From Benincasa hispida (lineage: Eukaryota > Streptophyta > Magnoliopsida > Cucurbitales > Cucurbitaceae): a stretch of 64,000 bases of DNA. Of this stretch, positions 45,541 to 56,235 are shown one piece after another (the first letter of the stretch is position 1; each line of letters begins with the position of its first letter). Under the pieces are notes generated by a model, which searched no databases, was not told the origin of the DNA, and was given only the letters and a program-made list of their open reading frames with translations. The DNA lies in NCBI RefSeq assembly GCF_009727055.1, contig NC_052350.1:36426795-36490794 (forward strand), given 5' to 3'. The position numbers were made by a program, and so were the translations under genes.

Positions 45541-46720
45541 ACCCCAAGAGATTGAAGTTGAGATATGAGAGTGAAGGGAAAAGAAATAAGATTTTAGAAT
45601 ATAATAATAGAGTTTTTACTTTAAAAGGCAAAATATTCCGTTCCAAGAGTCATCCTAATTCTATTTGATCTTTCTTTTTATTGGACTATATTTTGCAATG
45701 GGCAAAGGAACTTGAGTGGTAGGCTAAAACGAATTGAAACTTATAAATTAGGTTTGTTTTCATGAATTCTCGTAATTCTATTTACTTTTTTTTTTTTTTG
45801 AATTCAACCTTATTTTGAGATAAAATCAAACCTCTGATCTTTAACAAAATCTCAACCAATAATTTGAATAACACTAACCAATAAAAATGTTGAAATGTTT
45901 TTAGTTTAAAAACTTTATCATCCGAATAATTGAATAAAATGAATAAAATCGTTTAAGTTATGTGTTTCATCAATTAAAAAATAGTAGTTTAGCGACGTAT
46001 TACCCAAAAAGTCCACTCAACTCAACAATAAATGCACATAAGAAACCATCCATTAATAAATACACAATGACCAATCAGCCTAAACATTTGTATTGACAAA
46101 AAGGGAGAGTATTTCCAACGCCGACGTACCCTACAAAGGCTTCACTTTTCCAACTCATTCATCACACAATAATCTTCCCCTAAATTAAAGTCAAAATTTT
46201 GGACTTCAATTAAATTTCTCTCTCTCTTTCTCTCTCCATCCTTTTCAAACCCTTTGAAAAGTCTCCCAATAAATTTGACCTATTTTTTTTTTTAATAACT
46301 TCTCTACCTTGTTTCTTTAGCTTTAGCTTTTGTACGAGAAATTATTTGAGAGAGTTTTTTTAAGATTCAAACTTCTGACATCTTTGAAATTGATAGTATA
46401 AGATTATTTCCATTGAGATATGCTCGTGTTGATAATTATTTTAGAGATGAAACGATGCAATTTACGATAAAATTGTTTTAAAAAATGTAATTTAAACTTT
46501 AGTGGAATGATATTGTTATTAGGAGAGAGAAATATTTTGGATCTACATCCCATTGTTAATAGGGATTGTGGTTAGTTGCTTCATTCAATTTATTTCTTTT
46601 TCCCTTTTCAACACAATCTTGGAAAGTTCAACAAATTTTGAGGGGCAAATTAATAGGAAGATGAAAAAAACTTTGAAATGTCACACGTTTGTGAGTGTTT
46701 AAAAATTATTAGTTTAAATA
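45456..46720. other. Upstream intergenic DNA of the PUB gene
   Basis: No gene. It contains a 27-bp A run at 45511-45537 and a TCTCTCTC tract near 46215-46240. Whether these belong to the promoter cannot be told. It is flanked on the left by a retroelement LTR. Confidence 0.45.
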
Positions 46721-46724
46721 CTAT

Positions 46725-47045
46725 TTTGGTCCATATAATCTTTATCTTTTAAAATGTCTATTTTGGTCTATATATTTTTATATATAGTTCACTTTGGTCC
46801 TTATATCCTTTCAAAATATTCATTTGTCTCTTATACTTTTAACTTTTATTTATCTTGATTTGAGTACTTTTGGTTCTTATATTTTTAAAATGTGCGATCA
46901 TTTTGGTCCATTCTTCATTTTTATTTTTATTTTATGTTGAAGGGACCAAAATGATTACTTTTCAAAAATTCAATGACCAAATTAAATAAAAATAGAAAGT
47001 ATACATATCAAAATGAACATATTTGTAGTACATGAACCAAAATTG
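46725..47045. repeat. Small foldback repeat (TTTTGGTCC / GGACCAAAA type) in promoter
   Basis: The left half repeats TTTTGGTCCATAT or TTTGGTCCTTATA words (46730, 46765, 46790, 46905). The right half has the complements GGGACCAAAATGAT (46943) and GAACCAAAATTGAAAC (47034). The sequence is therefore partly self-complementary over ~300 bp, like miniature inverted-repeat elements common in eudicot promoters. It lies ~320-640 bp upstream of the TATA box. No exact target duplication was identified. Confidence 0.55.
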
Positions 47046-47362
47046 AAACACTCGAGTTTATGAGGAGTACATGATGAATAAACCAATATCACATCCGAAT
47101 GAGAAGAATCCTAACGATATAAATATATAGTTAAAAAGGATTTAAAGAAATTGATAGCTACTACCTATACCAACAAGATGTACTTTTATTTTTTTTTCAG
47201 TGGTTCAATCATAGGAATTCTAACGTTAAACAAGAAGTCTAGAAGATTACAAAATTGAACCAAATCCAAATATAGTTAAATTATATTTTAAATAAATTTG
47301 TGTCATAAAAGTTTTTAGCCGCTGATAGATTTTCTCATCTCTGTCCTCCTTCCCTCACCCCA

Positions 47363-47370
47363 TATAAAAA
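47363..47370 (+). promoter_or_regulatory. TATA box of the PUB gene
   Basis: TATAAAAA in a CCCCATATAAAAACCAC context, 120 bp upstream of the start codon. The position fits a short 5' leader beginning near 47395. Confidence 0.65.
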
Positions 47371-47426
47371 CCACAAAGTCTCCGAAAGAAAGAAACCATA
47401 ATTACACATTACTCTCATTTATCCCC

Positions 47427-47468
47427 ATGGCCGTAACTTCATGTTCTCAAAACATCAACCTTCTTTGA
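47427..47468 (+). promoter_or_regulatory. Upstream ORF, 13 codons, in the PUB leader
   Basis: ATGGCC at 47427 opens a 13-residue reading frame (MAVTSCSQNINLL) ending in TGA at 47466-47468, 14 bp before the main ATG. Its start context CCCCATGGCC is good (G at +4). If the transcript begins near 47395, this would be the first AUG and should lower translation of the ligase or make it depend on reinitiation. The transcript start is inferred. Confidence 0.55.
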
Positions 47469-47482
47469 GGTAGTACATAACC

Positions 47483-49780
47483 ATGGCGGAAATCGAGGTT
47501 CCATCTGACTTTCTTTGCCCCATTTCTCTACAGATCATGAGAGATCCGGTGACGATCTCGACGGGGATCACATACGACAGGGAGAGCATCGAGAAATGGC
47601 TCTCGTCTTGCAAAAACCTGAGCTGCCCAGTGACAAAGCAGGCGCTGGGCGGTATCGATTTGACGCCGAACCATACGCTGCGACGGGTGATTCAGGGGTG
47701 GTGCAGTCTCAATAACAGGCATGGGGTGGAGCAGATCCCAACCCCTAACAGTGAGGATGATAGAGGAGATGTTGTTAAGTTGATCCTTAAGGAGGCAGTA
47801 AAAGGTCCAAGAAGCTCAAGGCTTGAGTGCTTGAAGAGATTGAAAGATATTGTGGCTGAAAGTGAGAGGAACAAAATCTACTTCCAGGCAAGCATTTAAT
47901 TATCAATACTTACAACAACTCTCTTCTTCTTCTTTATCTATTTTTCTTTTTTTTTTTTGGATATTTTTAGGAGAAGTGCTAATTTAGTGCTTCTTCTCAA
48001 AGTTATTTGACTTTCTTTTCATCCATTTTTTAAGATCTTCATCATCATTTTTTTTTTTTTAGCCTGTTATATAATGTGTTATAATGAAATCCCTTTTCTC
48101 AGTCTTTAAAAAGTTATATTCTAAACCCTTTTTTTTAATGATTATTTTTAGATTAGGTTATTAGACACCATGAGAGTTTTCATCAACTCTCTCTTTGTTT
48201 TCTTTTTAATTTAATTTTTTCATTTCAATTTTAAATTTTGTGAAAATTGTCCATTAATGTGTTAAATTAATGTCAATATCCATGAATATGAAACTAATTT
48301 TAAAAAAAAAAAATTTAAAAAATTTTAGATGGATAAATAAATGTTTTGTACAAACAACTTAAAGTGCCTATTATTTATACTATATTCACATGTACGATAA
48401 TTTGTTGCTTATTTCATATTTTTCATAACTTTTTTTAAAAATAATAATATTGATTCATCCTTATGTCAATATCGAATCTTGGATATCTGAAAATATGGAT
48501 GAAAATATTGACATACTGAGAAAAATATTAATGGCTATATTTTGTAAACACAATTTGGTTCCTAAGTGTATTTATCCATCTACATAGAATAAAATGCTAT
48601 TAAATCTTACTAAGATTATACGTGGTCCCTATGGTTTGATTAGGAGAAAGAATTAAGTCTTTATAAACGAGTTAAAATTTAGTTCCTATGGCTTGATAAT
48701 ACCTCAATAATAGTAATTTAGTTCCTATTGTTTGATAATACCTCAATAATAGTCTCTATGATTTAAAGATTCTCATAAATAGTCCATTGTATAAAACTAT
48801 TTTAGAAGACTTTATCAAATTATAAGGTCTAAATTCTAATTATAAAAGAAACTAAATTCTAACTTTTTCTAAATTATAGGGATTAAATTGTAATTTAATC
48901 GAATAATTTTTACTCGACAATTATATTTTATTGTCTAAGAAAATGCCTTTTCTTTTGTTCTTCAATGTAATATGTATAGAACGTTGAATCCATGGAGTGC
49001 TTAGCTTCGATATTGAAGGAGGATGAAGACGAAGCCGCCATTGTAGAAGAAACCATAGAAATCATTTCAAACATTAATTCATCCACCGCTCTCCTCAAAC
49101 ACATCCTAACCCAAAACCCTCGACTCATTGACACCCTAATCTCCATTATCACCATAACCAAAACCTCGAAATCTCGAGCCGCCACCATAGCCTTCCTCAG
49201 CTCCCTCTACACCATTTCCGACCAAACCCACAAAACCTTCACAAAGGAAATAATCTTCGTCCAACTCACAAGAGCCTTAAAGGATCAAATCGCCACAAAA
49301 CCCACCCTCAAAATCCTCCTCCACTTAGCCCCATTTGGCCGGAACCGCATCAAGGCCGTAAAAAACGGTGCCGTTTTCCATGTTGTAGAGTTGCTTCTGC
49401 ACTCCTCTAATGGAAGAGAGTGCGAGCTGGCAATGGCAGTCCTGGACCGACTTTGTGAATGCGCTGAAGGTCGTGCAGAGCTGCTTCGGCATGGGGGTGG
49501 GATGGCCGTGGTGGGTAGGAAGATTCTTAGGGTGTCGAATTTGGGCAACGAGAAGGCAGTGAGGATTGTGTACAATGTTTGCAAGAACAATGTTGGGAAT
49601 TTGGGAGTTGTTGAAGAGATGGTGGAGGTTGGGGTTGTAGGGAAGCTTTGTTTGATGCTTCAAGTTGGTGGGAATTTGAAGACTAAAGAAAGAATTAAGG
49701 AGATTCTTCATTTACTTCAATGTGTTTTCAAGGGTACTAAGTGTGTTCTTGTTATTCCTTCTGGTTTTGATCGGTTTTAG
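47483..49780 (+). CDS. U-box E3 ubiquitin ligase, PUB22/23/24 clade
   Basis: Two exons, 47483-47887 and 48980-49780, encode 401 residues. The start sits in a strong plant context (AACCATGGCGG). Residues 7-78 form a U-box: FLCPISLQIMRDPVTISTGI, then TYDR, W39, the CPVTKQ turn at 48-53, and LTPNHTLRR. It recruits an E2 to transfer ubiquitin without zinc. Residues ~105-395 are ARM-type helices for substrate binding, with clade-typical PFGRNRIKAVKNGAV, CECAEGRAELLRHG and GVVGKLCLMLQVG. Arabidopsis members, roughly 410-455 residues, are cytosolic ligases that dampen immune and drought signalling; that role is by homology. The splice needs a GC donor (CAG|GCAAGC) and acceptor TATAG|AAC, which joins codons in phase 0 and continues the ARM region. 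No disabling change is seen. Confidence 0.93.
47888..48979 (+). other. GC-AG intron of the PUB gene
   Basis: 1092 bp, AT-rich. The donor CAG|GCAAGC follows the consensus of the rare GC class. Without splicing, the frame stops three codons later. The nearest GT (at AAAGTGAG, 47861) would remove the well-conserved SERNKIYFQ helix. The intron contains a T-rich 5' half and, at 48560-48900, a degenerate repeat. cDNA would settle the junction. Confidence 0.75.
48560..48905. repeat. MITE-like degenerate repeat in the PUB intron
   Basis: Contains direct copies of TTTAGTTCCTAT(G/T)G(C/T)TTGATAAT followed by ACCTCAATAATAG at about 48670-48745, plus further GGTCCCTATGGTTTGAT and opposite-strand ATTATAGGGATTAAATTG words. 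The outer parts are partly complementary. This type of sequence is common in eudicot introns. Boundaries are unclear. Confidence 0.5.
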
Positions 49781-49867
49781 TTCTTATACTTTTTGTTGAT
49801 CGATTGGATTTGTTGATTGTATGTATATTTTGAATCTTCCTTTGTATATGAATGAAAAAAATTATTC

Positions 49868-49873
49868 AATAAA
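49868..49873 (+). terminator. Poly(A) signal of the PUB gene
   Basis: AATAAA 88 bp after the stop codon, preceded by the T/G-rich region TTTTTGTTGATCG...TTGTATGTATATTTTG. This is the canonical near-upstream element position for plant polyadenylation. Confidence 0.6.
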
Positions 49874-49962
49874 ACCGCTATAGTACTACTGTTCATGGTT
49901 GTCTCATGATAAGTGGATTAGAAAATATTGTCCATGCTTTTGATTAAGTGAAGGATAATATA

Positions 49963-50264
49963 CACTACAAGAAATAATGGATACTATAACTAACTAATGG
50001 ATGTTGTAATAGAGTATAAATGTATAGCTTAAATTTGTTGCTATAAAAACATTTTATAGTAATTTTTTTATTAAAGTTATAATATGAGTTAAAATAATGT
50101 ACTATCTTTAACTTACAATAGTACTTTTTAACGCTATAATATAGTATTTAAAGCTAATCTCATGCTATCACAATGTTATTTATTTTTCTTTAATTACTAT
50201 AATTATTGTAATAAACTTTTGATAGCTTTTCTTTTTTGTTATGTAACTTTTGAATAACTTTATA
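49963..50264 (+). mobile_element. CACTA terminus, truncated by a family B LTR
   Basis: Starts CACTACAAGAAATAATGG, a typical CACTA inverted end, followed by subterminal-like words GCTATAA(T/A), TAGTA(C/A)TTTTTA and GCTATAATATAG in both orientations to about 50180. The element is cut at 50265, where a family B LTR begins. No second terminus was found. It differs in subterminal motif from the CACTA at 36715. Confidence 0.6.
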
Positions 50265-50991
50265 TGTTGGGTTATACTATCTTCTATAGGCCCAATTATT
50301 CAAGATCAATCCTGAGTTGATGAAGAAATGGTTGAAGAAAGCTCTGTTTTTTCGGGTAAAGCTATCTCTGTTTTTCTCTCTTATTCGGTAGGTACTGTTA
50401 AATTCTCGATATGTAAATACTTGTTACTTGATGAGTTTCTGCCCGTTACTCGATGGATTTTTCCTTCTATCCTCGATGAGTTTTTGTTCTTTCCTCGATG
50501 GAACTCGACGAGTGTTAATCTTTACTCGATTATATTCAATGAGAATTAATCTTTACTCAAAGCAACTCGAAAAAGGAAAATTCTTGACTCGATGCAATTT
50601 GATAAGAGAAATTCGTGACTCGATGAAACTCAATACTCTGAAAACGTTGTGATTTGATTACAAGATTGTGTTTTCATTGATTTGCAGAGAAATCGAAGAA
50701 GATTGAAAAGAAAAAGATAAAGAGAAGAAGAAGGAACACGTAGAGTTACATGGTTCGGTTAATAAGCCTACGTCAACAGGAAGATTCTCTTTCTTTCTCA
50801 CTTGAAGATTGCTTACAGCAGTTGTTGTTTACAGAAAAATAGAAAGTACGATGATTTTTTCTCTCTGTTTTTTTTTTTTTTTTTTTGTTATGATAAGTGG
50901 TATTCATAACACATACCATCTGACGTTACAAGATAAAGTTTGTTATGTAAACTAAACTAGTTGAAGAGGTATTTGAGTAACAGTTTTTACA
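50265..50991 (-). mobile_element. Family B 3' LTR of a second, truncated element
   Basis: 727 bp running (plus strand) TGTTGGGTTATACTATC to CAGTTTTTACA. It is followed by AATTCTCCACCTTGACTC, the reverse complement of the same polypurine region as at 24250. ACTCGATG-type motifs lie at about 50440-50640. The 5' partner LTR is missing. Confidence 0.9.
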
Positions 50992-53900
50992 AATTCTCCA
51001 CCTTGACTCTAATACCTGCAATCCTCTGATCTTCCTAATTTTAACCATTCTATTTACCCTGTGTTTGGAAGTTCGAAACCAACTTGTTCTAGACACTTGA
51101 TCAATTTAAGTTTTGATACTGGTTTTATCAACATGTCTACTGCATTCTCTGATTTGTGAACATTTAAGATTTCTATTTCTCCTGTCTCAACTTTGTCTCT
51201 GATGAAATGATACTTTATATCAATATGTTTTATTCTAGTGTGGTATTGTGGATTTCAGGATAAATGTATAGCACTTTGATTGTCACAGTAAAGTCTTACT
51301 ACTGTTTGACTTAATCTAAAGTCTTTAAAAAATCTCTTAAGCCACAATGCCTCTTTAATTGCTTCACTTAATTTCATATACTCAGCTTCTGTTGTAGATA
51401 AAACCATAATAGGTTGTAATATGGCTTTCTAGCTGATTAGATTAGGACCATAAAGGAATAGATAGCCTATTAGCCAAGGACCTCCTTTGTCTAGATGACC
51501 AGCATAGTCAACATCCATATATCCATATAGCTCTAAGTTTGGTTCTATTGATTTTTGGTAGACTAGTCTTGAGTTTTTAGACCAAACTAAGTATCTTAGG
51601 ATCCATTTAGTGGCCTCCCAGTGTCTCTTACCTGGGTTAGACATATATCTACTAACAAAACTAGCTGAGTATGAGAGACCAGGTCTAGTAAAAATCATTA
51701 AATACATTAGGCTTCCGACTGCCTGACTATAGGGTATAATAGACATCTGTTTTTTATGTTCTAGGTCAGAATCTTTAGGAGAGTTGGCTGAAGATAACTT
51801 GAAGTGCTGAGCAATAGGCAAGCTTACAGGTTTAGCATCAATTACATTGAACCTTTTTAGGATTTTCTCACAATAGTTAAACTAGTTGATGCTTATGATA
51901 GACTCCTCCCTATTCCTTAGGATCTTAATCCCTAGAACTTTGCTTGCTTCTCCTAAGTCTTTCATGCCAAACTCTCTTTTTAAGAGGTTTTTAACATGAG
52001 TTAATTCTTCTTTGGACCTACTGGCCAGTAACATGTCATCCACATATAGGAGTAAGTAAACCTTATCCTTTTAGGAACTTGTATTTGTTGGGATTGGTAT
52101 CCTCATTCTCCTAGAGTCTTGTAGTTTGTAAACTATACATATTGTTATGAATAAAATAAGGGTTATTTTATCTGGCATTTACTTATAACTAATAAACAAT
52201 GCTCCATGGTTATTGTATGTAAACTTAAGCATGTATATGAGATATACAAGTGGATCATGCCTTAAGTGATAACCTAAATAGGTCTGTAGTATAAGGATTA
52301 AGGAGGGATACCTGATCCTGGTGACACTACGGATACGACCCGCTTTGTAGAGGTTTGCAAGTGTTGTGAACTACTACAGATGGTAGATCCTGACCATTCA
52401 TGTGGAGATATGCGAGCGGAGGTGTCCGATACAAAGAGTCTGTATATGATCGGACCACGAGATGAATAGTCTCTGTATATAACGCCGTTGATATTGGAGA
52501 CTTACATCTCACCTAAACGACCATAGATGATATGACCTCAATCCTGAGTGTTTTGGAAACTTCTGCCTTTGAGGGCGATCCTTTGATTAGTATGGGTGAG
52601 AGTGACCAGATTGCCAACTCAACATGCCTACTTATTTGAGGACTTGTCTGATTTGGGAATTGGGAACTCAGTTACACAAGATGGAATTCACTCCTTCTCC
52701 GAAGCATGGGTAAGTAGATAAATTGCTTCCTTAAGCGTTGATTTTGGGTCTTGAACATAGTGACCACAACTTCTCTTTGGAAGAGAGAACTCAGTCATAG
52801 TAGGACTATGACTTATGTTCATTAGAGAGATCAGTGGTACTTAAGGAGTTAGATATAACTATAGGGGCATAACGGTTATTGGCCCAGCTATACTTATGAG
52901 CGATCTGTGAAGGGTTATCACAATGTTGATTAGTTGATATGGACACATAATATATTTGTATTAAGGATAGTTTAACTATCGGTTCTTAGTGGAGTGTCTG
53001 ACAGTTAACGAATGGTGGATCCCATGACTAAAGGGTTTAGTCAATTATTCACGTACCGTTGGTGCTTCAAGCTACAAATCCATCAAGTCCCCTTGGTAGC
53101 TCAATGGATTCAAGTTGAGAATCAGTTCTTTGTGTTGATTTGAAATGTTCAAATTTACAAGAGGTAATTCGATCATATATGATATGATCGGTGTGATGTA
53201 TGAGATATATCAAGTGGAGGATTAATATAAATGAGATTTACATTAAGTATCATGAAATGGAAAAAGAGTTATGGTTTATATGTTTCATAAGATGAAATAT
53301 TAAAACTATAGGTTATAAATATACTATGGTAAGTTAGTTATCATATATATTTATAATAATATTAATTATTGGGAAATTATCTCTTTTTCTCTAATAACCA
53401 ATTGAGTGGGAGGTTATTGGTGGTTTCATTGTAATCGTGAGATAAAAGGAAAAATGCTTTGCTAAATTTAGTAGGTTGTTGAATTGAGATTTTCCACTCT
53501 CAGAATAACTCACGGTTGACTGTCAACTGGATTAGATTCACTAAACGATAGTTAAAGAGAGACTAAACGATAATGGAGTGACACTACACGATAGTTCACT
53601 CAGCTGGCCTTTAGCTAAACAATCGCGAAGCTTTTACTAAACGATCACATAACATTTGTTAAACGATTGGGCATCGTCTATACGATAGACCTTTGCCATC
53701 TCCCACTTGCTCGATCGTTTACACGATTGTTATTCCTCCACTCTTGTCCTCTAACCAAGTCCATACAGAGCCCACACTTCTAGATTCTCACACCGAGAAT
53801 ACCAAGGTAGCCATTGTGGTGGTGTCGTACTCAACTCGACTAAATTGAGGTATTTGGAGGCCGTTTGCTGTGTTCGTGATCTTGGAGATCGTTGTGTTCG

Positions 53901-54493
53901 TGGTTGTTGTGATTGTGCTGTGTTGCGGTCGTAGTGTTCGAGCGTTCGTGATTGATGTCTTTCTGATTGTTCGAGCATTCGTGATCGAGGGAGTTTGAAG
54001 ATGAGTCATCAAAGGTATTTCTTGTTATACCTTGATCTTTTAAGTAAAACATGTTGTAATTTCGTATTGTGCATGACCTGTAAGATTCCGTTTCTTGAAT
54101 GTAATTGTGTTTGTTCAATTTCATATGGAATTTGGAACGATCATTCTGCTGCTCATGGAAATCCTCATATTCGATTTCCTTCAGTATTTACATAAACACA
54201 TATGTCACTATAACTTCTTTTGAATCCAATGCTAGATATAGTCATTGAACCTTCTATACCAGCACCTAGGTGATTGTTTTAGCCCATAGATTGACTTGTT
54301 GAGTAAGTAATGGAGATTCTCCTTTCTTTAACTTCAAATCCCTTACGTTGCATCATTTAGATTGTCTCTTATAGATGTCCATGAAGCAAGTCAGTTTTCA
54401 CATCTAATCGATACAATTCTAAGTTATTTTGAGCAACCAAGGATAAAAGAAGCCTTATAGAAGTTTGTTTGACAATTGGAGAGAAAATTATCT
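50992..54493 (-). pseudogene. Second family B pol fragment, split by a solo LTR
   Basis: 51000-52085 and 54189-54493 together are collinear with 24250-25421 plus 27266-27490 of the complete family B element. RNase H is degraded at 51050-51430. The open stretch 51429-51821 reads MPIAQHFKLSSANSPKDSDL, VGSLMYLMIFTRPGLSYSAS and MDVDYAGHLDKGGPWLIGYL. RT box YVDD is intact at 52035-52046. At ~54493 the similarity stops and plus-strand sequence of another copia begins, so the 5' part (gag, protease, integrase) is lost. Confidence 0.85.
52086..54183 (+). mobile_element. Family A-like solo LTR nested in family B pol
   Basis: 2098 bp from TGTTGGGATTGGTATCC to CGATTTCCTTCA, flanked by perfect GTATT copies (52081-52085, 54184-54188). 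The empty site can be read at about 25325-25340 (AACTTGTATTTACATAAAC). This fixes both ends. The second half contains AAACGATA-like (53540-53735) and GTTCGTGAT-like (53868-54000) repeats not seen in the other family A copies. ORFs at 53751-54124 derive from these repeats. Confidence 0.9.
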
Positions 54494-55424
54494 GAAGTAG
54501 AGTGTGTGATTGTATGCTAGTATGTTGATGATATGTTCATCTTTGGAACAAACATAGAGGTAATAAATAATACCAAGTTGTTATTAACATTGAATTTTGA
54601 AATGAAAGACCTAGAGGAAGCTGACGTAATACTTGGTGTTAAAATAAGGAAAATAGAAAATTGTTTTTCTCTTTGTCAATCACACTACAATGAAAATTTA
54701 TTAAAGAGATTTGACTCCTTTGATGATCCTTCTATAAGAACATTTTAAGAAAAATAAAGGAGTATGTGTGTTTCAATCTGAATATGCAAAGGTCATAGGT
54801 AGTGTTAAGTTCCCAATGAGCTATACTAGACTTGATAGTACACATAATTCTGATAAAGATCAATGAGGTCTTCTTTGTTGCTTTTGAGATATCTTAAGGG
54901 CACAATAGACTATTGTTTGCATTTTAAGAAATTCCCTATTGTGTTAGAAGGTTATTGTGATGCAAATTGAGTAATTGATAATGATGAGGTCAATTATACT
55001 TGTGGATATGTATTCTTACTCGGTGGAGGAGCCTTATCGTGGAAGTCTATAGATGTGCATAGTTAGATCCACCATGGAATCTAAATTTATTGTTCTAGAG
55101 TTAGCAGGACAAGAGGCTGAGTGGCTTAGAAGACTACTAGAAGATGTACGATTATGAGGGGCATCAGTACCATTTTTGATACATTGTGATTCACAAGCTA
55201 CCATAGGAATTTCCAAGAATAGTGTATATAATGACAATAGGTGGCATATTCATCCTAGATATGGAGTTGTGAAATAGTTGTTAAAATGAGGAGTTATTTC
55301 CTTGGAATTTTTGACATTTGAGAGGAATTTGGCTTACCCTCTTACCAAAGGACTAAGAAGGAAACTAATTTTAGAATCGTCAGTGAACATGGGGCTTAAA
55401 CCCTTATAGTGATTCATAGCCCTC

Positions 55425-55770
55425 TATTTGGATAGTCTATTGCGATAGACTTGATAGTCCATAGTCTTTTTCTTTTCAGGAGATCTATTATGATAGATCT
55501 GATAATCTATAATCCTTTATTTTGGTGGTCCTAGGATTGACTTGATAGATAAAACTAAAACCTTTAAATGATCCATAGCTCTTTCTTTGAATGATCCTGA
55601 TATGGACTTGATAGATAATGTTGAAATCTTCATAGCTTCTTATCTTAGTGGTTTATCTCTGATAGACTTGATGAAGTTGTATCTACTACAGACAATATGA
55701 CAAAGTCTTCATAACTTAGTTTTGAGTGGTTTGTTTATAACAGACTTGATGAAGCATTTGGCGTGATAGT
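55425..55770. repeat. GATAGACTTGATAG degenerate tandem repeat
   Basis: Five to six imperfect units spaced about 55-70 bp, each with a (G/T)ATAGACTTGATAG-like core followed by a CATAG(T/C)(C/T)(C/T)TT(T/A) word. Located between the RNase H remnant and the 3' LTR, a place where plant copias often carry non-coding spacer. Confidence 0.6.
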
Positions 55771-56109
55771 AAAGGTGTGGTCACCTTCTATGAAAGAATT
55801 TAATGGTCTCTTTCTAAAGCTTTTACGGTGATCTGAAGTTTATGTACATGGCCTTCATTAGCACATTCTACATCGCGGAATCAAGGAAAAATACTTAGAG
55901 TAAAACGTGTTGGGGGGTCTCAACTAATGTTATTGAAAGTTCAAGAGGTAACTTATTTTCTCTTATGAAGTTGTTGCCCCACTTCATTATGCATCCATTC
56001 AAATCATTAGATATTGGTGTTTAAGTTTGATCTCCTTCTTTGCTCAGAACATTTTCTTCAAATAATTTATTTTATTTTAATTTTGCTATAAAATTCATTT
56101 TTGGGGGAT

Positions 56110-56235
56110 TGTTGGAAATCACTCTTGGGCTTAGGCCCATAGCAAAAGTAAAAAGAATCTCACATTAGAGAATTAAGCATTGCCTTAAAGGTATAAATAC
56201 TAAGACATTGTTAAAGATAACACCAAAGTATGGTG
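56110..56235 (+). mobile_element. 3' LTR start of the truncated copia
   Basis: TGTTGGAAATCACTCTTGGG follows the polypurine tract directly. The LTR includes a TATA-like GGTATAAATAC at about 56190. It is interrupted at 56236 by a family A solo LTR and should resume at 58188, but I could not place its far end. Confidence 0.7.

Larger units (their letters stand above)
54494..56235 (+). pseudogene. Truncated copia: RT fragment, RNase H, 3' end
   Basis: Starts abruptly in RT: EVECVIVC then a stop and YVDDMFIFGTN (YVDD at about 54518-54529), FEMKDLEEADVILGVKI and a frameshift after 54748. RNase H follows (about 54955-55260) with YCDAN, CGYVFLLGGGALSWKS and weak later motifs, ending NLAYPLTKGLRRKL near 55360. 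It differs from family A, B and the 59936 element. A stretch with repeated GATAGACTTGATAG words separates pol from the polypurine TTTTTGGGGGATTG at 56098-56110. Confidence 0.8.

Noticed and set aside
47515..47874. Alternative-frame and antisense ORFs over PUB exon 1
   Set aside because: The U-box reading frame accounts for the locally high GC and codon pattern; the others are shadows.
53751..54124. Minus-strand ORFs rich in His, Asn, Thr and Arg
   Set aside because: Their composition comes from GTTCGTGAT-type repeats in a solo LTR; no domain.
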